This document shows positions 17,364 to 25,409 of a stretch of 64,000 bases of DNA, one piece after another. Position numbers and translations under genes: made by a program. Numbering within the stretch: the first letter of the stretch is position 1; every line of letters starts with the position of its first letter. Source of the stretch: Thalassobius sp034670005. Its GTDB lineage: Bacteria > Pseudomonadota > Alphaproteobacteria > Rhodobacterales > Rhodobacteraceae. The notes below the pieces were generated by a model that was not told the DNA's origin, made no database searches, and saw nothing but the letters and a program-made list of their open reading frames with translations. The stretch is taken from NCBI RefSeq assembly GCF_034670005.1, contig NZ_JAXMOH010000001.1, positions 1 to 64,000 on the forward strand. The letters are read 5' to 3'.

Positions 17364-18034
17364 ACATGCAATCCGCTTTGAAACGTCCGGCATTGCTGGC
17401 CATCGCCGCATTGGGCGTTGTCGCCGCGTGCGGCAACACGCCTGGTCGCATCGACTACAAACGCGAACTGATCGCAGCTTTCGGCAAGAAAAGCACCGAA
17501 ACGCCCAATGTTGATGTTGCCGCCGCGCTTAAGGTGACACCGAAACCGTTATCCCTGGTGGTGCGGGAGCAGGATAAAACAACGGCATTCATCCTTGAAG
17601 CCGAGCGCAATGGACCTTATCGCACCTTCATCACCCCGACCCGTCAAACGCTGACCCTGCGTCAGGGCGTTGTCACGGCAACGCGCGGCTTAGGCAATGA
17701 CCTCATGTCGTCGAATGTCGAAGATACGCTACGGCTGCTGCGGACACGTCAGGCCGGCCAGACCCGACGCGTGATGCGTTATCTGACTGGCGATGAGCAA
17801 ACCATTGCCTTCAGTTTCGACTGCAACATGGCTTTGGGCGACTCGCAAAACATAAGCGTCGGTGAAGTGTCGGCACAAATCCGGATCATGACCGAAGAAT
17901 GCGCGGGCGACGGTCTGAAGTTCACCAATACCTATATGGTCGATCACACGGGCGAAGTGCTCAGTTCGCGCCAGTGGATCAATCCGACCATGGGATCTGC
18001 AGGGATTCAGGTGCTACGGCGCTCTCCGGTCTGA
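17360..18034 (+). CDS. YjbF-family lipoprotein
   Basis: A 224-residue lipoprotein with signal peptide and lipobox (ALGVVAACGN, Cys near residue 25) and a YjbF-type domain: LVVREQDKTTAFILEAERNGPYRTF, then TRQTLTLRQGVVTATRGLGNDLMSSNV (quoted in part as RQGVVTATRGLGNDLMSS), the most conserved stretch of the family. It likely works with the outer-membrane YjbH protein in exopolysaccharide export or modification. The ATG at 17360 overlaps the upstream stop as ATGA; in-frame ATGs at 17342 and 17354 are also possible. The yjbE and yjbG genes of the Escherichia coli operon are not present here. Confidence 0.82.
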   Translation: MNMQSALKRPALLAIAALGVVAACGNTPGRIDYKRELIAAFGKKSTETPNVDVAAALKVTPKPLSLVVREQDKTTAFILEAERNGPYRTFITPTRQTLTLRQGVVTATRGLGNDLMSSNVEDTLRLLRTRQAGQTRRVMRYLTGDEQTIAFSFDCNMALGDSQNISVGEVSAQIRIMTEECAGDGLKFTNTYMVDHTGEVLSSRQWINPTMGSAGIQVLRRSPV

Positions 18035-18052
18035 AACGCCAGTTCGAACCGG

Positions 18053-18069
18053 CCGGGCACTGTGCCCGG
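18053..18069. terminator. Short hairpin between convergent yjbF-like and ychF genes
   Basis: CCGGGCAC-T-GTGCCCGG is a perfect palindrome with a strong GC stem, in the 68-base gap between two convergent stop codons. There is no T-run on either side, so it may assist termination on both strands but is not a canonical terminator. Confidence 0.35.
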
Positions 18070-18102
18070 ACCGTTTCGCAACAATGACTTTGGCTGACTG
18101 GA

Positions 18103-19200
18103 TCAGGTGTTGAACAGAAAATGCAGGACATCACCGTCCTTCACGACGTATCCTTTGCCCTCTGAACGCATTTTCCCAGCTTCCTTGGCCCCTTGTTCGC
18201 CCTTGCAGGCGATAAAATCATCGTATGCGATGGTTTCAGAACGGATGAAGCCTTTTTCGAAATCCCCGTGAATCACACCTGCAGCCTGCGGCGCAAGGGT
18301 CCCATGCTTGATGGTCCAGGCGCGGGCCTCCTTGGGGCCGACGGTGAAATAGGTTTCCAGATGCAGCAATTCGTATCCGGCACGGATCAACCGGTCGAGC
18401 CCGGCTTCCTCCAGACCCATTTCGCTCAGGAACATTTCGGCCTCATCATCGTCGAGCTGGCTGATTTCTTCCTCAATCCGCGCCGAGATGATGACATGCG
18501 AATTACCCTGTTCGGCAGCCATAGCGGCAACCTTTTCGGAATGGGCATTGCCACTGGCGGCTTCGTCTTCCGACACGTTACAGACATAAAGCACCGGCTT
18601 AGTGGTCAGCAGCTGCAGCATTTTCCACGCTTTGGCATCTTCCTCATCCACCTCGACCACGCGGGCGGGCTGACCGTTTTCCAGCACTTCCTGCGCGGCG
18701 GCCAGCAGCCGGTCCTGCTGCTGAGCCTCCTTGTCATTGCCCTTGAGCTTGCGCACCAGGTTGGCGCGCCGCTTCTCAATGCTTTCCAAATCGGCCAGCA
18801 TCAGTTCGGTTTCGATCGTGTCGGCATCGGCGACCGGGTCGACCCGACCTTCGACATGGGTGACGTCGCCGTCTTCGAAACAGCGCAGCACATGGGCGAT
18901 GGCATCGACTTCGCGGATATTGGCCAGAAACTGGTTGCCCAGCCCCTCGCCCTTGGAGGCACCCTTCACCAGACCTGCGATATCGACAAAGGTCATCCGC
19001 GTCGGGATGATCGCTTTCGATCCGGCAACCTCGGCCAGCTTGTCGAGTCGGGCATCTGGTACGTTCACCTCACCGACATTGGGTTCGATGGTGCAAAACG
19101 GAAAATTTGCCGCCTGCGCAGCAGCCGTTTTCGTCAGCGCGTTGAACAGGGTCGACTTGCCCACATTGGGCAGCCCCACGATTCCCATCTTAAAGCCCAT
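18103..19200 (-). CDS. ychF: Redox-regulated ATPase YchF (Obg-like)
   Basis: A 365-residue TRAFAC P-loop NTPase. G1 is GLPNVGKSTLFNALT at residue 9, G3 is FVDIAGLVKGASKGEGLGNQF near 70, and the G4 position reads CNVSEDE instead of NKxD. That NxxE variant is the known reason YchF/OLA1 proteins prefer ATP. The C-terminal TGS-like domain ends GYVVKDGDVLHFLFNT. It is a ribosome-associated ATPase involved in stress responses. Length is normal for the family, and a GGAGG ribosome binding site lies just upstream of the start. Confidence 0.95.
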   Translation of the reverse strand: MGFKMGIVGLPNVGKSTLFNALTKTAAAQAANFPFCTIEPNVGEVNVPDARLDKLAEVAGSKAIIPTRMTFVDIAGLVKGASKGEGLGNQFLANIREVDAIAHVLRCFEDGDVTHVEGRVDPVADADTIETELMLADLESIEKRRANLVRKLKGNDKEAQQQDRLLAAAQEVLENGQPARVVEVDEEDAKAWKMLQLLTTKPVLYVCNVSEDEAASGNAHSEKVAAMAAEQGNSHVIISARIEEEISQLDDDEAEMFLSEMGLEEAGLDRLIRAGYELLHLETYFTVGPKEARAWTIKHGTLAPQAAGVIHGDFEKGFIRSETIAYDDFIACKGEQGAKEAGKMRSEGKGYVVKDGDVLHFLFNT

Positions 19201-19359
19201 TGCCGGCCTCCTGTGACATTACCGTGCTGCTTCTAGGCAAGGACCGTGGGCGACGCAAGCGGCCTGTGACGGTTGTGGCAAACGGGGATCAAGGCGGCAT
19301 TGATTTTCCCGGCCGAAACGGGCACATCCCTTCTGTGCAATTCAACAAAGGATGCCCGC

Positions 19360-20151
19360 ATGACCCGCATCGACGCCAAATTCGCCGCATTGAAGGCCGA
19401 GAACAAGAAAGCCTTCGTGGCCTATATGATGGCGGGCGATCCCGATTACGACAAATCGCTGGAGATCATGAAGGCACTGCCCGCAGCAGGCGTTGACGTG
19501 ATCGAGCTGGGCCAGCCCTTCACCGATCCGATGGCCGACGGCCCGACGATCCAGCTCGCCGGCCAGCGCGCACTGGAAGCGGGCCAGACACTACAGAAGA
19601 CGCTCGATATGGCGACGGAATTCCGCAAGTCAGACAATAGCACGCCGATTGTTATGATGGGATATTACAACCCGATCTACAATCGCGGGGTGGACACCTT
19701 CCTGACAGATGCGAAAGCGGCCGGCATCGACGGTCTGATCGTGGTCGACCTGCCCCCCGAAGAAGATGACGAACTCTGCATTCCGGCTCAGAAGGCCGGG
19801 CTCAACTTCATTCGCCTTGCCACGCCAACCACCGATGACAAACGGTTGCCAAAAGTTCTGCAGAACACCTCGGGTTTTGTCTATTACGTTTCAATCACCG
19901 GGATCACCGGCGCCGCCGAAGCACAGGCCACCGATGTCGAACCGGAAGTCGCCCGCATCAAGGCGCAGACAGATTTGCCGGTAATCGTCGGATTTGGCAT
20001 CAACACGCCCGACACGGCCGAAGCCATCGCCAGCGTCGCCGATGGCTGTGTTGTCGGTTCTGCTATTGTCAAACAAATCGGAGAAGGCAAATCCGCAGCG
20101 CAGGTCGCTGCGTTTGTCAAATCCCTGTCCGACGGCGCCCACCGCGCCTGA
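19360..20151 (+). CDS. trpA: Tryptophan synthase alpha subunit
   Basis: A 263-residue TIM-barrel enzyme that cleaves indole-3-glycerol phosphate to indole and glyceraldehyde-3-phosphate, passing indole to TrpB. The catalytic Glu is in DVIELGQPFTDPMADGPTIQ near residue 50 (shown: VIELGQPFTDPMADGP), and the second catalytic Asp is in GLIVVDLPPEEDDEL. The end has the phosphate-binding GFGINTPDTA and VGSAIVK. The ATG at 19360 follows AAGGATG. Unlike the common trpFBA operon, trpB and trpF lie about 9 kb away on the opposite strand. Confidence 0.95.
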   Translation: MTRIDAKFAALKAENKKAFVAYMMAGDPDYDKSLEIMKALPAAGVDVIELGQPFTDPMADGPTIQLAGQRALEAGQTLQKTLDMATEFRKSDNSTPIVMMGYYNPIYNRGVDTFLTDAKAAGIDGLIVVDLPPEEDDELCIPAQKAGLNFIRLATPTTDDKRLPKVLQNTSGFVYYVSITGITGAAEAQATDVEPEVARIKAQTDLPVIVGFGINTPDTAEAIASVADGCVVGSAIVKQIGEGKSAAQVAAFVKSLSDGAHRA

Positions 20152-20213
20152 TGCAAAGGAGCGCCGGTGCTGACGCACGAGAATAACTTCGCAACACATA
20201 CAAAATAATGAAT

Positions 20214-20228
20214 GGGGGCATTGCCCCC
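20214..20228 (-). terminator. GC-rich hairpin between convergent trpA and MaoC genes
   Basis: GGGGGC-ATT-GCCCCC lies between the two stop codons. On the minus strand it is followed by an AT-rich stretch (ATTCATTATTTTG), so it could end transcription of the MaoC gene; on the plus strand no T-run follows. Confidence 0.4.
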
Positions 20229-20239
20229 GTCGATCTACA

Positions 20240-20680
20240 TCACGACGGCTTCCGGCGCAGGATATGGGTGGTGCGATAGGTCATCACCTTTTCATCATCC
20301 TGATTATAGGTGTCATAGCGGATGTCGGTCCGGCCCCGGTCGGGGCGTGATTGCGACGGGGTCGACCCGATCACCTCGGCCTTCACCCGCAGCGTGTCAC
20401 CCGGGCGCACCGGTTTCAGCCAGCGCAATTCGTCGATACCGGGCGAACCCAGCGAGGCTTCGTTCCAAACATCGGCCCCCAGGGTCAGTAGAAATCCAAC
20501 CACCATTGTCTGAAAACCGCTGGCGATCAGCCCGCCATAGGGCGTGTCCTTGGCCGCTTCTTCATCGACGTGAAACGGCTGTGGATCATATTTACGGGCG
20601 AAATCAAGCATTTCGTCCAGCGGAATTTGGCGCGAACCGGTTTCAAAGACGAAACCGACAGGCAGATCGTCGAAATACAT
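20240..20680 (-). CDS. MaoC-family dehydratase
   Basis: A 146-residue single hot-dog-fold protein. The (R)-hydratase motif is present as FARKYDPQPFHVDEEAAKDTPYGG around residues 28-50 (key residues Asp in YDPQPFH, His in FHVDEE), followed by IASGFQTM. RWLKPVRPGDTLRVKAEV is the usual second block. Members hydrate enoyl-CoA thioesters. The ATG at 20680 has an AGGAGA ribosome binding site eight bases upstream; the longer frame to 20788 is not needed. It is divergent from the lactate dehydrogenase gene by 129 bases. Confidence 0.88.
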   Translation of the reverse strand: MYFDDLPVGFVFETGSRQIPLDEMLDFARKYDPQPFHVDEEAAKDTPYGGLIASGFQTMVVGFLLTLGADVWNEASLGSPGIDELRWLKPVRPGDTLRVKAEVIGSTPSQSRPDRGRTDIRYDTYNQDDEKVMTYRTTHILRRKPS

Positions 20681-20809
20681 ATAGGGTCTCCTCTTTCCTC
20701 GGGTTGACAGGGTCGTGCATCTGACGCCGGATGGCAATGTATTTGCCATTGCCCTGTTTCCCCATAATCGGTAAAAAAACCTAACCAATACCGCAGAAAG
20801 AGCGCGATT

Positions 20810-21973
20810 ATGCCTGTCATTACCTGCATCGACGACCTCAAACGTATTTACAAACGCCGCGCACCGCGGATGTTCTACGACTATGCCGAAAGCGGCAGCT
20901 GGACCGAACAGACTTTCCGCGAAAATACCAGCGACTTTGATCAGATCAGGTTGCGCCAGCGGGTTGCGGTGGACATGTCGGGACGCTCAACCGCGACGCA
21001 GATGATCGGACAGGATGTGGCCATGCCGGTGGCACTGGCCCCGGTCGGATTGACCGGCATGCAATGCGCCGATGGCGAAATCAAGGCGGCGCGGGCAGCG
21101 GAAAAATTCGGCGTGCCCTTCACCTTGTCCACCATGTCGATCAATTCGATCGAGGACGTGGCCGAGGCCACCAGCAAGCCGTTCTGGTTCCAGCTTTATA
21201 CCATGAAGGACACCGATTTCGTGTCCCGCCTGATCCAGCGCGCCAAGGATGCCAGATGTTCCGCGCTGGTGATCACGCTGGACCTTCAGATCCTGGGCCA
21301 GCGCCACAAGGACCTGAAGAACGGTCTGAGCGCACCGCCGAAGCTGACCCCGTCGACCGTCGCCAACCTGATGACCAAGTGGCGGTGGGGTCTGGGCATG
21401 CTGGGCGCCAAGCGGCGCCATTTCGGCAATATTGTCGGCCATGTCGAAGGGGTGACTGACGCCGCCAATCTGGGGGCCTGGACCGCTGAACAGTTTGATC
21501 CAACTCTTGATTGGGGCAAGATCGCCCGGATCAAGGAAGAATGGGGCGGCCCGGTGATCCTGAAAGGTATTCTGGATGCCGAGGACGCCAAAATGGCGCT
21601 GCAGGTGGGGGCCGACGCGATCGTGGTATCGAACCACGGCGGTCGACAGTTGGACGGCGCGATCAGTTCGATCAAGGCGCTGCCGTCGATACTTGATGCG
21701 GTAGGCGATCAGGTCGAGGTTCATCTCGATAGCGGCATCCGGTCCGGCCAGGACATCCTGAAGGCCGTGGCGATGGGGGCCAAGGGTACATATATCGGCC
21801 GTGCTTTTGTTTACGGGCTGGGCGCAATGGGCGAACAGGGGGTCAGCGCGGCACTGGAAGTGCTACATAAGGAACTGGATCTTTCCATGGCGCTTTGTGG
21901 TCAGCGTCGGATTAACGATCTGGACCGCTCCGTTCTGATGGTGCCGGAAGATTTCGGCGGTCGCTGGCAGTGA
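20810..21973 (+). CDS. lldD: FMN-dependent alpha-hydroxy-acid dehydrogenase (LldD-like)
   Basis: A 387-residue TIM-barrel flavoenzyme. Family marks are RRAPRMFYDYAESGS at the start, PVALAPVGLTGMQ, the FMN-phosphate-binding LDSGIRSGQDILKAVAMGA and GRAFVYGLGA, and the active-site Lys and His in PVILKGIL and VVSNHGGRQLDGA. The His of SNHGGRQ is the catalytic base. L-lactate is the most likely substrate, with electrons passed to the respiratory chain, but other 2-hydroxy acids are possible. It sits apart from other catabolic genes. Confidence 0.9.
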   Translation: MPVITCIDDLKRIYKRRAPRMFYDYAESGSWTEQTFRENTSDFDQIRLRQRVAVDMSGRSTATQMIGQDVAMPVALAPVGLTGMQCADGEIKAARAAEKFGVPFTLSTMSINSIEDVAEATSKPFWFQLYTMKDTDFVSRLIQRAKDARCSALVITLDLQILGQRHKDLKNGLSAPPKLTPSTVANLMTKWRWGLGMLGAKRRHFGNIVGHVEGVTDAANLGAWTAEQFDPTLDWGKIARIKEEWGGPVILKGILDAEDAKMALQVGADAIVVSNHGGRQLDGAISSIKALPSILDAVGDQVEVHLDSGIRSGQDILKAVAMGAKGTYIGRAFVYGLGAMGEQGVSAALEVLHKELDLSMALCGQRRINDLDRSVLMVPEDFGGRWQ

Positions 21974-22106
21974 CAAGGGGGGCTACTGGCCCCCACAACC
22001 CAACCGCTCGAGTCCCAAGGAAATTTTCAAACAGAAGAAGATCAGGGGTTTTGACACTTCTGGCAGGCTGGGGCAGTGTGGCGCGGACCAATGAAGAGGC
22101 CCCCGA

Positions 22107-22739
22107 ATGCTGGTTTTCGTCGACGCCAATCTGGTACTGTTCGCGGTGCCAAAAACCGGTTCCACCGCCTATCATCTGGCACTGAAAGGCATGTCCGAGA
22201 TCAGTTTTTCCGGCAAGGCAGCCTACAAGCACATGTCGCTGCGCAAATACGAGCGTCACTTCGCGCCCTACCTGAAAAACGCTCACGGCCTGACCCCGGA
22301 ACGGGTGGCGGTGATGCGCCATCCTGTCGAACAGATCCGCAGTTGGTACAAATACCGGTCGCGCCCGACGCCGCGGGCCGAAAAGGGTGTGCTGGAGGGC
22401 ATGAGCTTCGACGATTTCGTTGCCGCAGTGATCGCGCCGCAGCCCCCCGAATTCGCCAAGATCGGATCACAATTGACATTTCTGGCCTCCGAGGACGGCG
22501 TTGTACGGGTCGATCATCTCTTTGCATATGAACGCCCTCTGCGCTTGCGGCAGTTCCTGACCGGTCGGTTGGGCAAGGATTTCGAAACCAAGCAGAGGAA
22601 TGTCTCGCCCGCGATCGACGCACCGCTGAGCCCGGCGATGGAGGCGAAGCTGCGCGAAGTGCGGGCTGAGGAATTCGCGCTCTACGACCGGATCGTCGCG
22701 GCGGGCGGGTATCTGTCGAACCCGGCCGGGCAGGATTGA
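22107..22739 (+). CDS. Sulfotransferase-family-like protein
   Basis: A 210-residue protein with both PAPS-binding elements of P-loop sulfotransferases. LFAVPKTGSTAYHLAL near residue 12 matches the 5'-phosphosulfate loop, and VAVMRHPVEQIRSWYKYRSR near 73 matches the 3'-phosphate motif (Arg and Ser). FDDFVAAVIAPQPPEF and FAYERPL (the family's D/E-R segment) follow. The acceptor is unknown; lipid, sugar or polysaccharide sulfation are all possible. It stands alone with no obvious partner. Confidence 0.72.
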   Translation: MLVFVDANLVLFAVPKTGSTAYHLALKGMSEISFSGKAAYKHMSLRKYERHFAPYLKNAHGLTPERVAVMRHPVEQIRSWYKYRSRPTPRAEKGVLEGMSFDDFVAAVIAPQPPEFAKIGSQLTFLASEDGVVRVDHLFAYERPLRLRQFLTGRLGKDFETKQRNVSPAIDAPLSPAMEAKLREVRAEEFALYDRIVAAGGYLSNPAGQD

Positions 22740-23022
22740 TCTGCGCTTCCTTTTAAAACAGTCGCGAAACCGTACAACTGCCCGTTCCTGAAAATATTTC
22801 AGGACATGCAGTCGACTGTCTGTACTTCAAATCCTGATCGCTTCGCCCCGAGTGGAGTCGCCTTTGCGCATAGCAACAGGATCGTGAGGGTCGACGACCC
22901 GTGCATCCCGTTTAAGTTGACAGAATCATTACAATATTCAATTATTAATTGATTAATATCGCATCACTAGCACAATGATACGTTGTTTTACTACTCCATG
23001 AACTTAACGAAAGGCATGTCAA

Positions 23023-23691
23023 ATGGCGGCTATAAAAGACGTTCTCAATGGTTTCGATGACAGTTCCGCGATCCTGAAAGAAGCAAAAGCCCATCTCGAC
23101 ACCCTGCATTCGATGGCGACTCTCAAAGCGGATTTTTTCAAAGACGAGATTTACAAATCTCTCGAGTCTGCCGGCTCTCAGGAAAGTCCTCTGGATACGC
23201 CAATCCACACAGTTCTTGATAGCTACATCGCGACACATGCCTATGTGTCTGACAATGCTGACGGGATCGTTGATGTCATCAAAGGCGCCGTTAACGATTT
23301 CATCAATGGCGGGCGCGAAAATATCGTGAACGGCATCGCCTCGATCGCGGGCAAGGCGGTTACGATCTTGTTGGGTTCATCAGAAGGAAGTGAGGACGAA
23401 ACCAGTGGTCGCTTTATCGCGGTGAATCGGCTGGGAGGTATTTACCGATTGGATTATCGTGTCTGGAAACGGTCGGTAAACAGCGAGAGTCTGAAATCCA
23501 AAGCAGAACAAGTCACCGCGATGGCAATGTACAAATCCACCCCGGATTGCAGCAAAATGACTTGGGATGACTTTCTTGTGGTGTTTGGGGATTCACTTTC
23601 ACCCGATTTGTCAGACAGCGATGTTGAAGCCGAAAAGGCATTTGTGAAAAAATCCTTTGACGATCTTCAGGGTGCGCAAAAAGTCGGTTGA
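23023..23691 (+). CDS. Uncharacterised protein, lower-GC orphan gene
   Basis: A 222-residue protein of no recognised family, MAAIKDVLNGFDDSSAIL at the start. The first half is predicted helical and acidic, with a central hydrophobic stretch (IVNGIASIAGKAVTILLG, near residue 103) that could be a membrane-interacting helix. The second half has a short aromatic motif IYRLDYRVWKRSV. No signal peptide and no catalytic motif are visible. Codon use and GC are clearly lower than in its neighbours, and the upstream 280 bases are AT-rich with small palindromes, which suggests recent acquisition. AAGG before the ATG is a usable ribosome binding site. Confidence 0.6.
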   Translation: MAAIKDVLNGFDDSSAILKEAKAHLDTLHSMATLKADFFKDEIYKSLESAGSQESPLDTPIHTVLDSYIATHAYVSDNADGIVDVIKGAVNDFINGGRENIVNGIASIAGKAVTILLGSSEGSEDETSGRFIAVNRLGGIYRLDYRVWKRSVNSESLKSKAEQVTAMAMYKSTPDCSKMTWDDFLVVFGDSLSPDLSDSDVEAEKAFVKKSFDDLQGAQKVG

Positions 23692-23734
23692 TTGGCCAGA
23701 TTTCAAAAGCAATGAAATCTACCTGAACCGCGAT

Positions 23735-23773
23735 GGTGGTGCCGGACGTTCCAGAAGGGCGCCCGGCACCACC
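23735..23773. repeat. Perfect 11-bp inverted repeat upstream of rplY
   Basis: GGTGGTGCCGG (23735-23745) and CCGGCACCACC (23763-23773) are exact inverted copies separated by 17 bases. It follows the orphan gene by 44 bases with no T-run, so it may be a factor-assisted terminator for that gene or a structured element upstream of rplY. Confidence 0.5.
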
Positions 23774-23864
23774 GTGCAATCTCATTGCCCATGAATAACA
23801 GCGGTACACTCAAAGCGAAAACCCCTTTCCAATCATGCCAGACTGGTCTATACGCGCGACTTCA

Positions 23865-23895
23865 TGCGGGCATACAGCCTTGGAGGATGCCCGCA
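23865..23895 (+). promoter_or_regulatory. Hairpin in the rplY leader
   Basis: TGCGGGCAT (23865-23873) pairs perfectly with ATGCCCGCA (23887-23895), ending 24 bases before the rplY ATG and before its GGAG ribosome binding site. A leader hairpin in this position could be a target for feedback control by L25, but no such control is shown by the sequence alone. Confidence 0.4.
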
Positions 23896-23919
23896 CATCT
23901 GACAAATTGGAGAATTCAA

Positions 23920-24555
23920 ATGGCTGGAGAAATTCCTGATCTTCACGCTGAGACCCGGACGGGGACAGGCAAGGGCGCCGCTCGTCAGGCTCGTCGCGAA
24001 GGCAAAGTTCCCGGAATCGTTTTCGGTGGTGACACCGATCCGCTGCCGATCAACATCCCGTTCAACGCGCTGCTCAAGCGCCTGAGAGCCGGTCGCTTCA
24101 AGTCGACCCTGTTCAACCTCAAGGTTGACGGTCAGGACGACGTGCGCGTGATCTGCCGCGACGTGCAGCGGGACGTGGTCAAGGATTTGCCGACGCATGT
24201 CGATTTCATGCGCCTGCGCCGCACCAGCCGTATCAACCTGTTCATCCACGTGGATTTCCTCAATCAGGAAACCTGCCCGGGCCTGAAAAAGGGCGGCGTG
24301 CTGACCGTTGTCCGCCCCGAAGTGGAACTGAACGTTCTGGCCGGTGACATCCCCGAGAAGCTTGAAATCGATCTGTCCGAGACCGAAATTGGCGACGTTC
24401 TGCACATCAGCGACGTGACCCTGCCCGAAGGCGCCAAGGTGACGATCGACCGCGATTTCGTGATCGCCAACGTTTCGGCCCCGTCGGGTCTGCGTTCGGC
24501 CGATGACGAAGACGAAGGTGAAGGCGAAGAAGCAGCCGAAGCCGCTGAGGAATAA
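23920..24555 (+). CDS. rplY: 50S ribosomal protein L25/general stress protein Ctc
   Basis: A 211-residue long-form L25 (CTC type). The N-terminal 5S rRNA-binding domain (about 1-95) includes GTGKGAARQARREGKVPGIV (shown: GKGAARQARREGKVPGIV) and ends with VICRDVQRDVVKDLPTHVDF. The C-terminal TL5-type domain follows, and the protein ends in an acidic tail (DDEDEGEGEEAAEAAEE). It binds 5S rRNA in the large ribosomal subunit. The ATG at 23920 follows TTGGAGAATTC. A strong terminator lies just after the stop. Confidence 0.95.
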   Translation: MAGEIPDLHAETRTGTGKGAARQARREGKVPGIVFGGDTDPLPINIPFNALLKRLRAGRFKSTLFNLKVDGQDDVRVICRDVQRDVVKDLPTHVDFMRLRRTSRINLFIHVDFLNQETCPGLKKGGVLTVVRPEVELNVLAGDIPEKLEIDLSETEIGDVLHISDVTLPEGAKVTIDRDFVIANVSAPSGLRSADDEDEGEGEEAAEAAEE

Positions 24556-24587
24556 TCCCCGGCGCCATCGCGCTTTGAGTTTTGGGA

Positions 24588-24615
24588 AACGCGGGTCTTC
24601 GGGCCCGCGTTTTTT
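24588..24615 (+). terminator. Intrinsic terminator of rplY
   Basis: ACGCGGG (24589-24595) and CCCGCGT (24604-24610) form a 7-bp stem around TCTTCGGG, followed by a six-T run. It lies 33 bases after the rplY stop. Confidence 0.85.
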
Positions 24616-24640
24616 CTTGGTCCAGATTGTGGGACCGGGA

Positions 24641-25324
24641 TCAGTCCCCCTGCACCCGCTTGAACCCGATCACCCGCCCGCTGCTGGCAACCGGATCATA
24701 GGTCAATCCGCTTTCGGACATGCATTCGACGATCCGCTTGATCACCGTGTCGGGATATTTATTCGGGTGCAGTTCCATCATCACCCGGCGAACATGAACC
24801 GGCCAGGGCCGGTCAAACAGCCGGGCCTCGCCGCCTTCGATATCCATGATCACCACATGCGGTCGAAATGCGTCCATTAGATCGCCAAAACACAGGAGGG
24901 GCACATTGATCATGTCGCCGCTGCGATTCTCCGCCGGATCGAGCGACCCGCCCCAGAATGCCTTACCCGCATGGAAAGGGATGACTTCCCTCCCTTTTTC
25001 TTCGCCCTCGCTGACCGCCGCATGAACAAGCCGCACTTCGCTGAACCCGTTCAGCGCGAGATTGCTGCGGATAACGTCCAGCATCCGCGGGTTCGCTTCG
25101 ACGCTGAGTACGTTTTCAGGCCCCGCCGCCCGGGCACAAATCGCGGAAATATAGCCAAGCCCAGCGCCCAGTTCCAGAACCCTGTTCCCCGGCTTCACCC
25201 GCTTCATCGCGGCCTTGGCCTCAAAGCCTTCATAGTCGCCACTATGGAGCTTGGCACGCACTTGTGGGCTGCTGACGTCATCGGGAAGGTGTAGCCGGAT
25301 ACCGTTCAATTCAAAAATCTCCAT
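24641..25324 (-). CDS. FkbM-family SAM-dependent methyltransferase
   Basis: A 227-residue class I methyltransferase with VLELGAGLGYISAICARAA (motif I, near residue 46), a VLSVEANPRMLDVIRSNLALNG segment after beta-2 (shown: VEANPRMLDVIRSNLALN) and VVIMDIEGGEARLF, the FkbM-type D-I-E-G motif. Substrates of such enzymes are often sugar or polyketide hydroxyls, but nothing here defines it. The ATG at 25324 (MEIFELNGIRLHLP) was chosen as a natural domain start; the frame to 25480 would add 52 less conserved residues. It is divergent from pth. Confidence 0.75.
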   Translation of the reverse strand: MEIFELNGIRLHLPDDVSSPQVRAKLHSGDYEGFEAKAAMKRVKPGNRVLELGAGLGYISAICARAAGPENVLSVEANPRMLDVIRSNLALNGFSEVRLVHAAVSEGEEKGREVIPFHAGKAFWGGSLDPAENRSGDMINVPLLCFGDLMDAFRPHVVIMDIEGGEARLFDRPWPVHVRRVMMELHPNKYPDTVIKRIVECMSESGLTYDPVASSGRVIGFKRVQGD

Positions 25325-25409
25325 GTGATGTTCGATCCGTACCACCCCGTTGAATCCGATTAAGACGCCGGTTAGATTACCCGCAATCAGGATTGAAGGA
25401 ACCCCAAAA

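Noticed and set aside
22740..23022. Palindromes CCTGAAA-ATA-TTTCAGG and CAGTCGACTG before the orphan gene
   Set aside because: Both are real dyads, but they are short and isolated and I found no second copy or regulator; not enough to call operators.
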